Assembly: GCA_029778945.1 (NCBI GenBank)
Contig: JAKPBN010000428.1
Span: forward strand, 1-36,288
Source: Spirochaetota bacterium
GTDB lineage: Bacteria; Spirochaetota; Spirochaetia; Treponematales; Rectinemataceae
Reading direction: 5' to 3'
DNA length: 36,288 nt
The notes beneath the pieces are model-generated. The model searched no databases. It was given only the letters and a program-made list of their open reading frames with translations, and was not told the origin of the DNA. This document shows, one piece after another, positions 22,138-32,800 of the stretch. Position 1 is the stretch's first letter, and each line of letters starts with the position of its first letter. The position numbers were made by a program, and so were the translations under genes.

Positions 22138-23596
22138 AGAGGCCCCAGCGCTCCTCGACGAGGCGCTTGACCTCAGGATCCATCCTGAGGGACTCCGGCC
22201 ATTCCCGCTGGTGGCCTTCCTCGGGGAGCTTGCGGGTGGCGTCCACCCCCAGGCGGGTCCCGTAGCGCGGCGTGGGGGAGGAGTGGTCGAGGGCGTCCAG
22301 GGGGCCCTGGGAGAGGACGAGGTCGCGGCCGGCGTCGATGTTGTTGAAGGCCTTCCAGGCGACCATGGAGGGGTTCTGGACATCCACGTCCTCGTCGACC
22401 ACGACGATGAGCTTGGTGTACATCATCTGGCCCATGCCCCAGATGAAATTCATCACCTTCCTGGCCTGGCCGGGGAAGCGCTTGCGGATCGAGACAAGGA
22501 CACAGTTGTGAAAGACTCCCTCGAGGGGCATGGAGAGGTCGACGATCTCCGGCGAGAGCTGCCGCAGCAAGGGGAGGAAGAGGCGTTCCGTGGCCTTGGC
22601 CATCCAGCAGTCCTCCATGGGGGGTATGCCCACGATCGTGGCGGGATAGATGGGGCTCTTCCGGCGGGTTATGCGCTCGAGGTGAAAGACCGGATACTGG
22701 TCGGGGAGGGAGTAGAAGCCCGTGTGGTCCCCAAAGGGCCCCTCGAGGCGGGACTCCTGTGGATCGACATAGCCCTCGAGGACAAATTCCGCGTCCGCGG
22801 GCACCTGGATCCCCGAGAGGGTGGCCTTGGCCACCTCGCAGGGCTTGCCCCGGAGGAAGCCCGCGAAGACGGCCTCCCAGAGGCCCTCGGGCAGGGGGGC
22901 CGTGGAGGCGTAGGTGACCGCGGGGTCCGAGCCCAGGGCCACCGCCACGGGCATGCGCTCTCCCCGGGCCTTGTACTTCTGGAAAAAGTGGGCCCCGTCC
23001 TTGTGGACATGCCAGTGCATCCCGCAGCTGGTGTCGTCGTAGACCTGCATGCGGTACATGCCCCAGTTCTGGGAGCCCGTCTCGGGGTCCTTGGTGCAGA
23101 CCACGGGCAGGGTAAAGAAGCGCCCACCGTCCCCGGGCCAGCACTGGAGCACCGGAAGGCTCGAGAAGCCTGGGGCCTTGCCGGGGCCCACGTCCTCGAT
23201 CACCTCCTGGCAGAGGGGATGGCCCACATGGCGGGGAAGGAGGGAGAGGGCCGTGGGAAGCTTGGGCAGGGCCCCGGGAAGGGCCTTGAGAAGGGAGAAG
23301 TCCCGCACGTTGGACCAGGCCCAGGCGAGGAGGTCCTCGATCTGGGCGGCCTTGGCGTCGAGGCTTTCCGCTCCCAGGGCCAGGGCCATCCGCCCCTCGG
23401 TCCCCATCGCATTGATCAACAGGGGCCAGGCCGAGCCCTTGACATTCTCAAAGAGGAGGGCTGGGCCTCCGGTCTTCATAACTCTGTCTGCTATCTCCGT
23501 TATCTCCAGAATGGGGTCGACCTCAACCTGTATTCGTCTCAGCTCGCCTCGGGCTTCGATAGCCGAAACGAAGTCCTGCAAGTCCTTATAGGCCAT
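22127..23596 (-). CDS. ubiD: UbiD-type prenylated-FMN decarboxylase
   Basis: UbiD removes the ring carboxylate from prenylated aromatic acids using prenylated FMN and metal. The protein has 489 residues, standard size. The N-terminus MAYKDLQDFVSAIEARGELR is a textbook family start. The cofactor site is marked by NWGMYRMQVYDDTSCGMHWH, and the catalytic segment LEGPFGDHTGFYS carries the conserved Glu and Asp. GGAG lies 7 nt before the ATG. It is the first gene of the six-gene leftward operon. In the futalosine menaquinone route the UbiD/UbiX-like steps follow MqnP; the earlier mqn genes are not in this window. Confidence 0.95.
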   Translation of the reverse strand: MAYKDLQDFVSAIEARGELRRIQVEVDPILEITEIADRVMKTGGPALLFENVKGSAWPLLINAMGTEGRMALALGAESLDAKAAQIEDLLAWAWSNVRDFSLLKALPGALPKLPTALSLLPRHVGHPLCQEVIEDVGPGKAPGFSSLPVLQCWPGDGGRFFTLPVVCTKDPETGSQNWGMYRMQVYDDTSCGMHWHVHKDGAHFFQKYKARGERMPVAVALGSDPAVTYASTAPLPEGLWEAVFAGFLRGKPCEVAKATLSGIQVPADAEFVLEGYVDPQESRLEGPFGDHTGFYSLPDQYPVFHLERITRRKSPIYPATIVGIPPMEDCWMAKATERLFLPLLRQLSPEIVDLSMPLEGVFHNCVLVSIRKRFPGQARKVMNFIWGMGQMMYTKLIVVVDEDVDVQNPSMVAWKAFNNIDAGRDLVLSQGPLDALDHSSPTPRYGTRLGVDATRKLPEEGHQREWPESLRMDPEVKRLVEERWGLYGI

Positions 23597-23631
23597 GTGC
23601 TTACTCCCGGAACGCCCCTGCGTCCAGGTCT

Positions 23632-23661
23632 AGGATAGCTGGCGGCGAGGGTCTTGTTCAA
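23632..23661 (-). promoter_or_regulatory. Candidate sigma-70 promoter for the ubiD operon
   Basis: On the minus strand TTGAAC is followed after 18 nt by TATCCT (four of six matches each). The -10 ends 36 nt before the ubiD ATG. The remainder of the 23597-23830 spacer also holds a short GCAGG-AAGAG-CCTGC hairpin (23709-23723) and the divergent sigma-28-like promoter. Confidence 0.3.
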
Positions 23662-23740
23662 GGCTGGCCTTCCGTCGTATGGATAGGACTCAAAATTCCC
23701 CCCCACCCGCAGGAAGAGCCTGCAAACAAAGCCTAAAACA

Positions 23741-23767
23741 TAAAGTTGACTAAAATACTGCCGATAT
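23741..23767 (+). promoter_or_regulatory. Strong sigma-28 (FliA-type) promoter for the giant lipoprotein gene
   Basis: TAAAGTTG at 23741-23748, an 11-nt spacer, and GCCGATAT at 23760-23767 match the enterobacterial sigma-28 consensus TAAAGTTT-N11-GCCGATAA in 14 of 16 positions with the exact spacing. The overlapping TTGACT could serve as a sigma-70 -35, but no -10 hexamer lies at 15-18 nt. Predicted start near 23775 gives a leader of about 55-65 nt. This ties the downstream surface-protein operon to the flagellar/chemotaxis regulon. Confidence 0.65.
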
Positions 23768-23830
23768 CTGGAAGTGAGGTATTTTTAACTCCGGAGCGGC
23801 CCTGGCCTCCAAGACATAATACTGAAGGAA

Positions 23831-26800
23831 ATGAGAGTAATGCGGACCATCAATATCTCCCGCCTGACCCGATCCGCCGCGCCTCTGGTCCTGGTTCTGG
23901 GGGCCTTCCTTGCCGCCGGCTGCAACGCCTTCAATGTGGGCCTTGGAGCCAAGGTGGATATCGCCGAGCCCGTGGTAGCCATCGTCTCGCCCACCAACGG
24001 CCAGTACGAGAACGGGGCCTTCTCCCTCCGGGGCAGCGTCTCCGACGACCTGGGAGTAAAGTCCGTGGGCGTTGTCGTCTCCTTCCCCGTGGAGACGGGC
24101 CTGGCCGCCAGGACCATGGCCGCCACCGTGGACGGCGGCTCCTGGCAGGCCGACCTGGACGCCGCGGCCCTCGCCCCGGGGACAGAGGCCAATGCCTCGA
24201 TCGTCGTCACCGCCACCGACGTATCCTCCAAGACTTCGGAGCGGAAGATCATCCTCTACCTGGACAACAAGGCCCCCACGGTCAGGCTCTCGAGCCCCAC
24301 CGACGAGGATCTTGCCAATGCCGCCCAACTCTACAACGGCTCCCTCGTCTTCAAGGGCTCCTCGGACACCGATGTGGCGGACCTCATCCTCGAGGCGGGG
24401 GGAAGGGACTTCCACCCGACCCCGGGCAACAACGCCTCCTTCCGCATCCAGGTGGACACGGCCCTCCTGGGGGACGGGGACCATGACTTCAGGCTCTGGG
24501 CCGTGGACAACGCGGGCAACAAGTCCGTGGAGAGCGTGGGGACCCTGCGGGTAGCCCAGGCCTCCGACCTCCCCGTCCTATCCTTCAAGGGCGCCGAGGC
24601 CGATGTGATCGACCTCACGGACACCAGCCGGAGCCTCCTGACCAACCGGAACGTCTTTGCCCGGGGCCTCACGATCAATGGCAGCCTCTCCGACGACGAT
24701 GGCCTCGACCTCTCGAGCCTCCGCCTCGTCCTCAAGGACGCGGTCACCGGGGACACGGTGGCCACCTGGCAGAGGGGGGATCCGACCTACAACATCAGCG
24801 TCAAGGCCCTGGGCTCCAACACCGATCCCGCCTACTCGTCCTATGTCACCCAGGCTAGCCTCGCCTTTACCATCCCCGCGACCTTTCCCCAGGGCATCTA
24901 CAAGCTCTCCGGGACGGTCTCGGATTCCCTTGGGGCCAAGGCCGCCCCCCTGGCCTCCTCGGGCCTGCCTGCCCCGAGCGTCGCCGTGGACTCCTTCGCG
25001 GATACTTATTTTGTGGTCGATGACGGCAAGCCCACGGCGGTGATCACCAGCCTGGCGCCCACCCAGAAGACCCTCAGCGCCGCCGGCACCGCCGAGGCCG
25101 GCCTGGGCGTCCGGGGCATCGAGTACCAGCTCGATGGCACCGCCGAGGGCTCCTGGACCTTTATCGAGAGCGCGGACAAGGGCCCCCTCTTTGCCTGGTC
25201 GATCCCCTCCACGGTCCTTGGGGAAAAGGCCTACAAGCTCTATGTGCGCCCGGTCTCCACGGGCAATGTCCGGGGCCCCGTGGTCTCGGGCAGCTTTAAC
25301 ATAGACACGACCCTGCCCCTAGCCTCGATCCAGGCCTCGGCGCCCTCGACGGGCTCCGACGCCCGCAAGCCCGCCTCCTTCCCCGAAATCAGCCTCGCCG
25401 ACGCCCCCGGGGCCGTCCTCGCCACGGTCAACGGCAAGGTCCGCTTCCGGGGCATAGCCTCGGACAAGGCCCTGGCCTCGGTGTCCTGGGCTATCAGCCA
25501 TGTGGCGAGCACGGCGAGCTCCCCCTGGACCCTGGACGGCGCGAGCCTGGCCGAGGGCAGCTTTAGCGCCGCCACGATGAGCGACTGGAGCCTCGTGGTC
25601 GACACAAGCGCCGCGCCCTATGTGGACGGCCAGTCCTATGCCCTGGCGATCAAGGCCCTGGACGAGGCCGGGAACGAATTCCAGGTCTCCTCCTCCTTCC
25701 TCGTCGACCAGGCCGGGGACAAGCCGAGCCTCGACTACCTCTCCATGAAGACCACGGGGATCGACGCGGCCACCGCCAAGCTCAACCTCCTGGGGGTCAA
25801 CGACCTCGTGCTCACGGCCACCCTGGTGGACGACGACCGGGTCGACCCGGACAGCCTCCTCCTCTCCTTCAACGGCGGGGCGGCGGTGGCCGTCACGGGC
25901 AACCAGGTCTCCTCGGGGGCCATAACCATCAACCAGTCCCTGGACAGCCTCCCGGAGGGCCGCAACTGGTTTACCCTCAGCTTCAGCGACCTGGGCAGCT
26001 GGAAGCATGGCCTGGCCCCGGTCCAGACCCTGGTCGGCCCCATCTGGTTCGTGGTGGACACGGTCCAGCCCCAGATCGCCTATGACGCCGCGGCCACAAG
26101 CTACAACCTGGGGAACAGCCACCTCACGATAGGCGGCACCATCTCCACCGCCAATGGCCTCGATCCCGACGCCACCTTGGTCCTCAAGATAGGCGGGAGC
26201 CCGGTGACCCTCAAGCTGGGCGCCGAGGTTACGGTCAAGTCCACCGGGACCCCCAATGTGTGGAACTGGTCCCACGAGCTCGACGCCTCGGCCCTGGCCG
26301 ATGGCCCCCTGGCCATCCGGGCCACCGCCAAGGATGAATTCGGCCTGCCCGGATCGATGGACTTCCAGGTGACCGTGGACAAGACTCCTCCCGTCCTCTC
26401 GGCCAGCAACCCCGCCGTGGTCTTTAGCCCCAGGAACGGCCGCCTCCTCTTTGGCCCCGCCCGGGACGCCACCACCGGGGTGGCCTCGATCGAGGCCGTG
26501 GTCCAGGACGCGGCCCTGGCCGTGGTCGATCCCGCCCTGGCCCCGATCAGCCTCAACCTGGACGCCGCGACCCCCGGCTCGGCCGGAGGCGGCTGGACCC
26601 TGGACACCACGGGCCTGGCCACGGGAAGTTATACGATCTCCATCAGCGCCAAGGACAAGACGGGGAACAGCGCCGTCCTCGCGCCCTTTGCGATAAAGGT
26701 CGACCAGGAGGCCCCGGTGGCGAGCTTCGACGCCATCCCGGGCAGCCTTGTCGACTCGACCCTCTATTGCTCCGGGGCCACCGTGATGCCCGCGGCCTGG

Positions 26801-29800
26801 TCGGGCCAGGCCGCCGATCCCTTCCTCTCCACGGCGACCCTCAAGGTCGACCAGGCCGCGCCGGTCGCGGTCAACCTGGCCGGCTCCGCCTGGTCCCTCC
26901 CCCTTGACTGGGCGAGCCTGGGCCAGGGGCGGCACGAGCTCCTCCTCACGGTCTCCGACCTTGGAGGCTTTACCAGCACGGCCAGCGCCGTCTTTGTCAA
27001 GGATACCCTGGCCCCCGAGCTGGTCCTGGGCAATATCTCCCAGGACGGCTCCACGGTCATCCTCGACGCCCAGACCACCAAGCTCACCGGGAGCCTGACC
27101 GACGCCACGGCCCTGGCCAGCGCCACCGCGACCCTGGCCTACAGTCCCGACGGCGGGACGAGCTGGGCGGCGGTGGAGACCGGGGTTTCCCTTGGAAGCC
27201 CCTCCAACGGCATCTGGAATTTCTCCAAGGACCTTACGGGCCCGGCCTTTGCCGCCGATGGGCTCTGGCGGATTTCCGTCACCGCGGCGGACAGCCTGGG
27301 CAACAGCGCCAGCTCGGCCCCGGTGAGCTTCCGCCTCGACCGCAAGGATCCCGTCCTGGCCCTCGATGCCCTGGCGGCCACGGTCCTGAACAAGGGCTTT
27401 TCCCTGTCCGGGACGGCCTCTTCGGCCAACCTCGGGGGCGTAAGCTGGTGGATAGACTCAAGCGGTCCTACTGCCCTGGCGGGCCCCTTCCCGGGGGACT
27501 CGGCCTATGCCATAGCCTTGGCCCGCTCCGACGCCGAGGTGGGAGCCCTAAGCGAGGGCAGCCACACGATCAGCTTCCAGGCCACGAGCCTGGGCGGCCG
27601 CCAGGCCCAGAAAAGTCTCTCCTTTAGCATCGACCGGACAGCCCCCACGGTGGCCTGGTCTAATATCCTCGAGTCCGGAACCACGGTCCTCCAGGCCCCC
27701 TCTCCCCAAGTCCTGGGCACGGCCAAAGACGACAATGGAGTGGCCCTGGTGGAGCGCCGGGTCGAGCGCTGGACCGCTGGGGCCTGGGCGGCGGTGGACC
27801 TCGTCCCGGCCGACGGCTTTGTGCCCATGGTCTCCCTCACCGGCCAGATCTACACCTGGACGGCCGACCTCTCGAGCCTTGCCTTCTTCCCGGACGGCAT
27901 GTACCGCATGACCCTCAGGTCGACGGACGTGGCTAGTCCGGCTAACGTGGCCCTGTCGACGCCCGTGGTCTTTTATCTGGACCGGGCCCTGCCCACGGTG
28001 GCCATCGACAGTCCGGCCTCGGGGACGTCCTGGAACCAGGCCCTGAGCCTGGCCGGCGGCGCCGCCGACGCCAACCTCACCGAGCTGAGCGCGAGCCTCG
28101 ATGGCTCGACGGCCTTGGCGGTTTCCGGCCTCGAGGCCTGGACTGTGGTTCTCCCGGCCCCCCAGGTCCTAGCCCTGCCCGAGGGCGGCCATTCGGTGAC
28201 CATCAGGTCCAAGGATGTGGCGGGCAACCTCTCCCTTCCCCAGACCTTCTCCTTCCGGGTCGACCGGAGCGGGCCCACGATCAGCCGGAGCTCGATCCTC
28301 CTGGGCGGAGGCTCCGTGGTCAAGGAAATCCCACCCTCCATCTCCGGCACCCTCGCCGACGGAAGCGGCCTGGCCGGGGCCACGGCCACCCTGGAGCGCT
28401 ACGACTATTCCCTGGGGACCTGGTCGACCCTGGCGGGCTGGAATGCCGCCTCCCTGGGGGTCGCGGGATCTCCGACCTCCTTTGACTGGGCTATCGACCT
28501 CTCAAGCGAGGCCCTCTATCCCGATGGCCGCTACCGCCTGAGCCTGGCCGCCACCGACACGAGCCAGCCCGCCAACTCCATGGCCCAGGGCCCAGTGATG
28601 TTTATGCTGTCCCGGGCCAATCCCCAGGCCTCGGTGGCCGGTCCGGCCATGGGCAGCTACCAGAACGCCGGTCCGGTCTTCTGGGGCCGGTCCTCGGACG
28701 CCAATGGCATCCTTGGGGTTGAGGCCAAGGCGGGCTCGGGGGGGAGCGTGAGCTTCGCCTCGGGCACGACACCCGCCCTGGCGGGCGTTTCTGTGAGCCT
28801 CGATCCTGGCACGGATGTCTTCACGACAGTCCAGGCCCAGGGCTTCCAGGATGGCGACCTGGTCTACCTGGCCTACGACTCAGGCGGGAGCCTGCCCGGA
28901 GCCGTCGGCACGGGCATCGGCTCGTCCACGGCCTACCATGTGGTCCAGGTCGGGGTGACGAGCTTTAAGCTTTCCCTTACCGCCGGCGGGGCCGCCATCG
29001 ACTTTAGCGGCTCGGGCTCCTCCCTTATCGCGGCCTCGGCCAGGCTGGCCTGGGGGGCCTTGAGCCCCTGGTGGCTCGTGCCCAGCCTCGACCTTGGGGG
29101 AGCCTCCGACGGAAGCCTCACGGCCTGGGTCCAGGCTCAGGCAGGCTCGGGCAAGACCGCCGTCGCGAGCCGGGACTTTACCTTGGACGCGACCAATCCC
29201 GTCGTGAGCCTCTCCTCGCCCTCTTCGGGTTCCCGCTCGGTGGGCAATCTGGTGATCACCGGCACCTCGACCGATCCGGGTTCCTCCCCCTCGGGCATGA
29301 CCGGGGGCATCCTCTACCAGGTGGGCCGGAACGCCAACCTGGGCAACCTCGCAAGCTGGACCAACGCTTCGGTCTCCGGGGGCTCCTATTCCTGGTCCAT
29401 CTACCTGGGGGACATGTCGGCCTACGCCAACGCCACCTGGGCCATCCAGTGCGACCCCGCAGGGAACGCCTCCTCCTCCTATAATCTCTGGAGGCTGCCG
29501 ATCTATTTCCGGGCCCAGGACAACGCGGGCAACCTGGGCCTCAAGACCGACTGGTGGCTCATCCTCGACCCGGACGGCAACATACCCTCGGTGAGCCTTA
29601 CCCAGCCCACCCAGAATGGCCTCTCCTACGGCGGCCAGCAGAGGATCTCGGGCACCGCCAGCCAGCCCACCTGGGTCCATGACGTCCAGGTCTGCATCGA
29701 TCCGACCAATTCCGGCAATTATCCCAATACTCCGGTCTCGACCCTCAATGCCGCCACCGGGGTCTTTACCTCGGTCTCGGCCCATGGCCTTGGGGCGGGA

Positions 29801-32800
29801 AAAGTGGTCTTTATCAAGGGCGAGGTCCTGCCCAAGATCGGCGGGGTGGCCGTCAACCCGGGGACGCCCTACTATGTCCTCCCCACGGGGCTCACGGCCT
29901 CGACCTTCATGCTTTCCGACAGCCCCGGGGGGACGGCCCTGAGCTTCTCTTCGGCGGGGGCTACCCTCGCGGTCGATCCCTGGCAGGACGCCAGCCTCAT
30001 GACGACGGGCACCAGCGTCATCTGGTACTGCGACATCAACAAGGGCTCGATCTATCCTGAGTCGGGCTACACGAGCCAGACCGTCGGGGTCCAGGCCAGG
30101 GCCTGGAACGCCCCCACGGCGGGCGGGGCCCGGGGCAGCCTCGTGGGCTACCTTGCCTCTCCGCTCACCATGACCTTCAACTCGACCTTCCCCAAGCTCG
30201 AGGACATCTACCTCAGCCCGACGCCCTCCACCGCCGACCCCGAGGCCCGGAGCTATTATTCCCAGATAAGCGCCCGGGCCAGCTTCTACGTCCTGGCTAC
30301 CGTGTCCTCGACCAAGGGCATCACGCGGATCGAAAAGGTCGAGAACTCCCCCTTGAGCGGCTCGAGCATCCTCTATGACTCGGGCCTTTCCTATGGGGCG
30401 ACGGGCACCGTAAGCCCCCAGGGCGAACGGACGGCGGGGGCCTTCTCCTTTGGCTCCTCCTACCAGCTTATCATCACGGACCTTGGCAGCACGGACTGGC
30501 AGGCCCTAGGGGCCCCCGCGGGGGCCAAGGTCGGCTCGGTCTTTAGCCCCACCGGGCCTGGCTCGGGCACAGGGACGGCGATCCAGAGCGACTCCACCGG
30601 GGCCTTCAAGTATAAGGTGGCCATCCCCCTGGACTCGACCACGGTCTATCCCTCCACGACGGGGGTCTATTCCTTTGACATCCGCTCGACGGACATGACG
30701 AGCACCGCCCAGGTGTCGACCCAGACTATCACGATCAACGAGGACAACTTCTACCCGAACGCCGGCATCAGCTCTTCGCCTTCCCTGACGGGCAGCCAGT
30801 TTGTCTTCCAGGGCAGCGCCATCGACACCGGGGCCGGGGCAGGCTCCATCTCGGGCTTTGCCAAGCTGGTGGTCTACCTGGTCCGCTCGGGCCAGGTTGT
30901 CAAGCTTTCCGACGGGAGCCTTGGGGCAAGCTCTTCTATCCTGGCCAAGGACATGTCGGCCGGTGGCGCCATCGCCTCAGTCCCCTACCCGGGAGCCGGG
31001 GCCAACCTGAGGCTCAGCATCGACTCCCTGGGGGAAAACAATGTCCTTCCCTCGGCCTCGGGCAATGACGCCAACGGCGACGGCTATCTTGAGAGCCTGA
31101 CGATCAGCGGGTCCTCCTACAACTGGATGGCCCAGCTCGACTCGAGCCTGATCCCCGACGGCCCCGTCGAGGTCCACTATGTGGCCTTTGACACCGCGGG
31201 CAACGGGACCCATTACGTCCAGATGGCCTCGATCTCCAACAATGCCCCCGTGATCACCGGCGTGACCCTCGGCACCGACCTGACGGGCTCGGGCTCGATC
31301 AATGCCACCATGGCCTTCAACGGAGGCTATGCGGCCACGGGCTTTACCGCGGTCAACAAGCGGCTGTCCTTCCTGGTCGCGAGCCTCAAGGGCAACGGGG
31401 CCCTGAGCTATTCCCTGACCCACGGAGGGAATGAGTACTGGGGCAAGGCGGGGACGACGGTCGCCGGCGACATGATCACCCTGGACTTCACGGCCCTAAG
31501 CCCCGCGATAGACGACATAGGGGACAATGGGGCTGTCTTTGTCCTCACGGTCACGGACTCGACCCCAGGAGGGCCCCAGTCGGCGAGCGTGAGCCTGGGC
31601 CTCAGCATCCAGAACTATGACCTCGAGGCCCCGGTCACGACGGTGAGCCCCCTCTACTGGACCGACTCCAGCCACAACTCCCTCTACCAGAATTCCGCGG
31701 CCTACGGTCACCTCGACCTTGGGAGCCTCATCACCGCCAAGTACAATCCCTGGGCGGGCACGGCCCCCTACGGCCTCCCGGCGGGGCTCGCGGACTTGGA
31801 CGCCAAGGTCTCGGGGGCCATTCGCTTCGAGGGGACGGTCTTTGACAAGCAGAGGATAGCCAAGCTCTCCATGCAGATAGGCACGGCCACGACGGGCTAT
31901 GACTTTGGCAATGGTGTGGGGCTGGCCTATGACGTGGCGGCCTGGAATGGCGCGGCCCTCGTCGGGGTCGACCAATGGACGGCCAAGGGCTGGAGGCTGA
32001 CGATCCACAACGAGACCCTGGACAATGGCGGCCACCAGGCCTCCTGGGTCCTCGAGTGGGACTCGGCCCGGCTCAACACCGTGGCGGCCACCGACGTCTC
32101 TGTCCAGGTATGGGCCGCCGACGCCTCGGCCAATGCCTCGGCCGCGGCCTCCCAGCGGATAGACGTGGTGCCCTACATCTCCTCGATCGCGACCAAGGTC
32201 AGCTCGGTGCTCTCCGCGGATTTTGCGCGGACCGCCAAGGGCGGCTTCCCCGTCCTCTACAACTCGGCCACTCCGGCGAGCTCCGAGGCCTTTGCCGTGA
32301 GCGGCTTTAACCTCAAGCCCACGAGCCTGGCCGCCGGGGCCGCGAGCGATATCCGCCTATCCAAGCTCTATCCCTCGGGCTTCAACAACCTAGCCACGCC
32401 CGCGCGCGCGGGGGTGGGCCTCGCGGGCTCGGGGGTCAACGCCAGCTATACCCAGGTGACGGTCAACCTCCAGCAGGCCTCCCTGGGCAATGGCTATCTC
32501 TCGATCGTGACCAACGGAGTGCCGAGCATCAACAACGTCAACGACAGCGACCAGGCCTACAATGCCGAGTCCTCGTCCACCGTGGCCTCCATGTCCGACG
32601 CCCGCTTCCTCAGCCTCTGGGACTTGAGCCTCCTCCGCACCACGGCCACCTATGCCAAGGGGGCCTCCTATGTCTCCATGGCCATGAAGAACGACACCCC
32701 CCAGTTTGCCTACTCCAACAACACCTACGGCTTTGGGATCAACTTCTTCCACAATGGCGCGACGGAGACCCAGATCTACCAGAACTGGAATTTCATGACC

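Larger units (their letters stand above)
24255..31700 (+). repeat. Array of about 17 or more Ig-like modules in the giant lipoprotein
   Basis: Module openings recur near protein positions 146, 396, 491, 625, 741, 848, 956, 1055, 1169, 1266, 1382, 1476, 1592, 1784, 1911, 2300, 2470 and 2596, identified by the D/K-x-x-x-P strand followed by alternating hydrophobics. Spacing is regular (about 90-115 residues) from 396 to 1592 and irregular afterwards. The DNA units are well diverged from one another, so this is an old repeat family rather than a recent expansion. Positions are estimated from coordinates. Confidence 0.8.

Noticed and set aside
21812-23638. A 608-codon plus-strand open frame opposite ubiA and ubiD
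   Set aside because: Both opposite genes have clear catalytic motifs and operon spacing; the antisense product has none.
23709-23723. GCAGG-AAGAG-CCTGC hairpin as a terminator
   Set aside because: The stem is only 5 bp, no T-run follows on either strand, and it lies between divergent promoters where no terminator is needed.
25319-26935. A 538-codon antisense open frame
   Set aside because: It is the same kind of shadow of Ig-coding DNA; its repetitive Gly/Arg/Asp-rich product only mirrors the Ig repeat.
28785-29975. Phage-like modules taken as evidence of a prophage
   Set aside because: They are internal to one continuous reading frame with host-like composition, with no other phage genes or attachment sites nearby.
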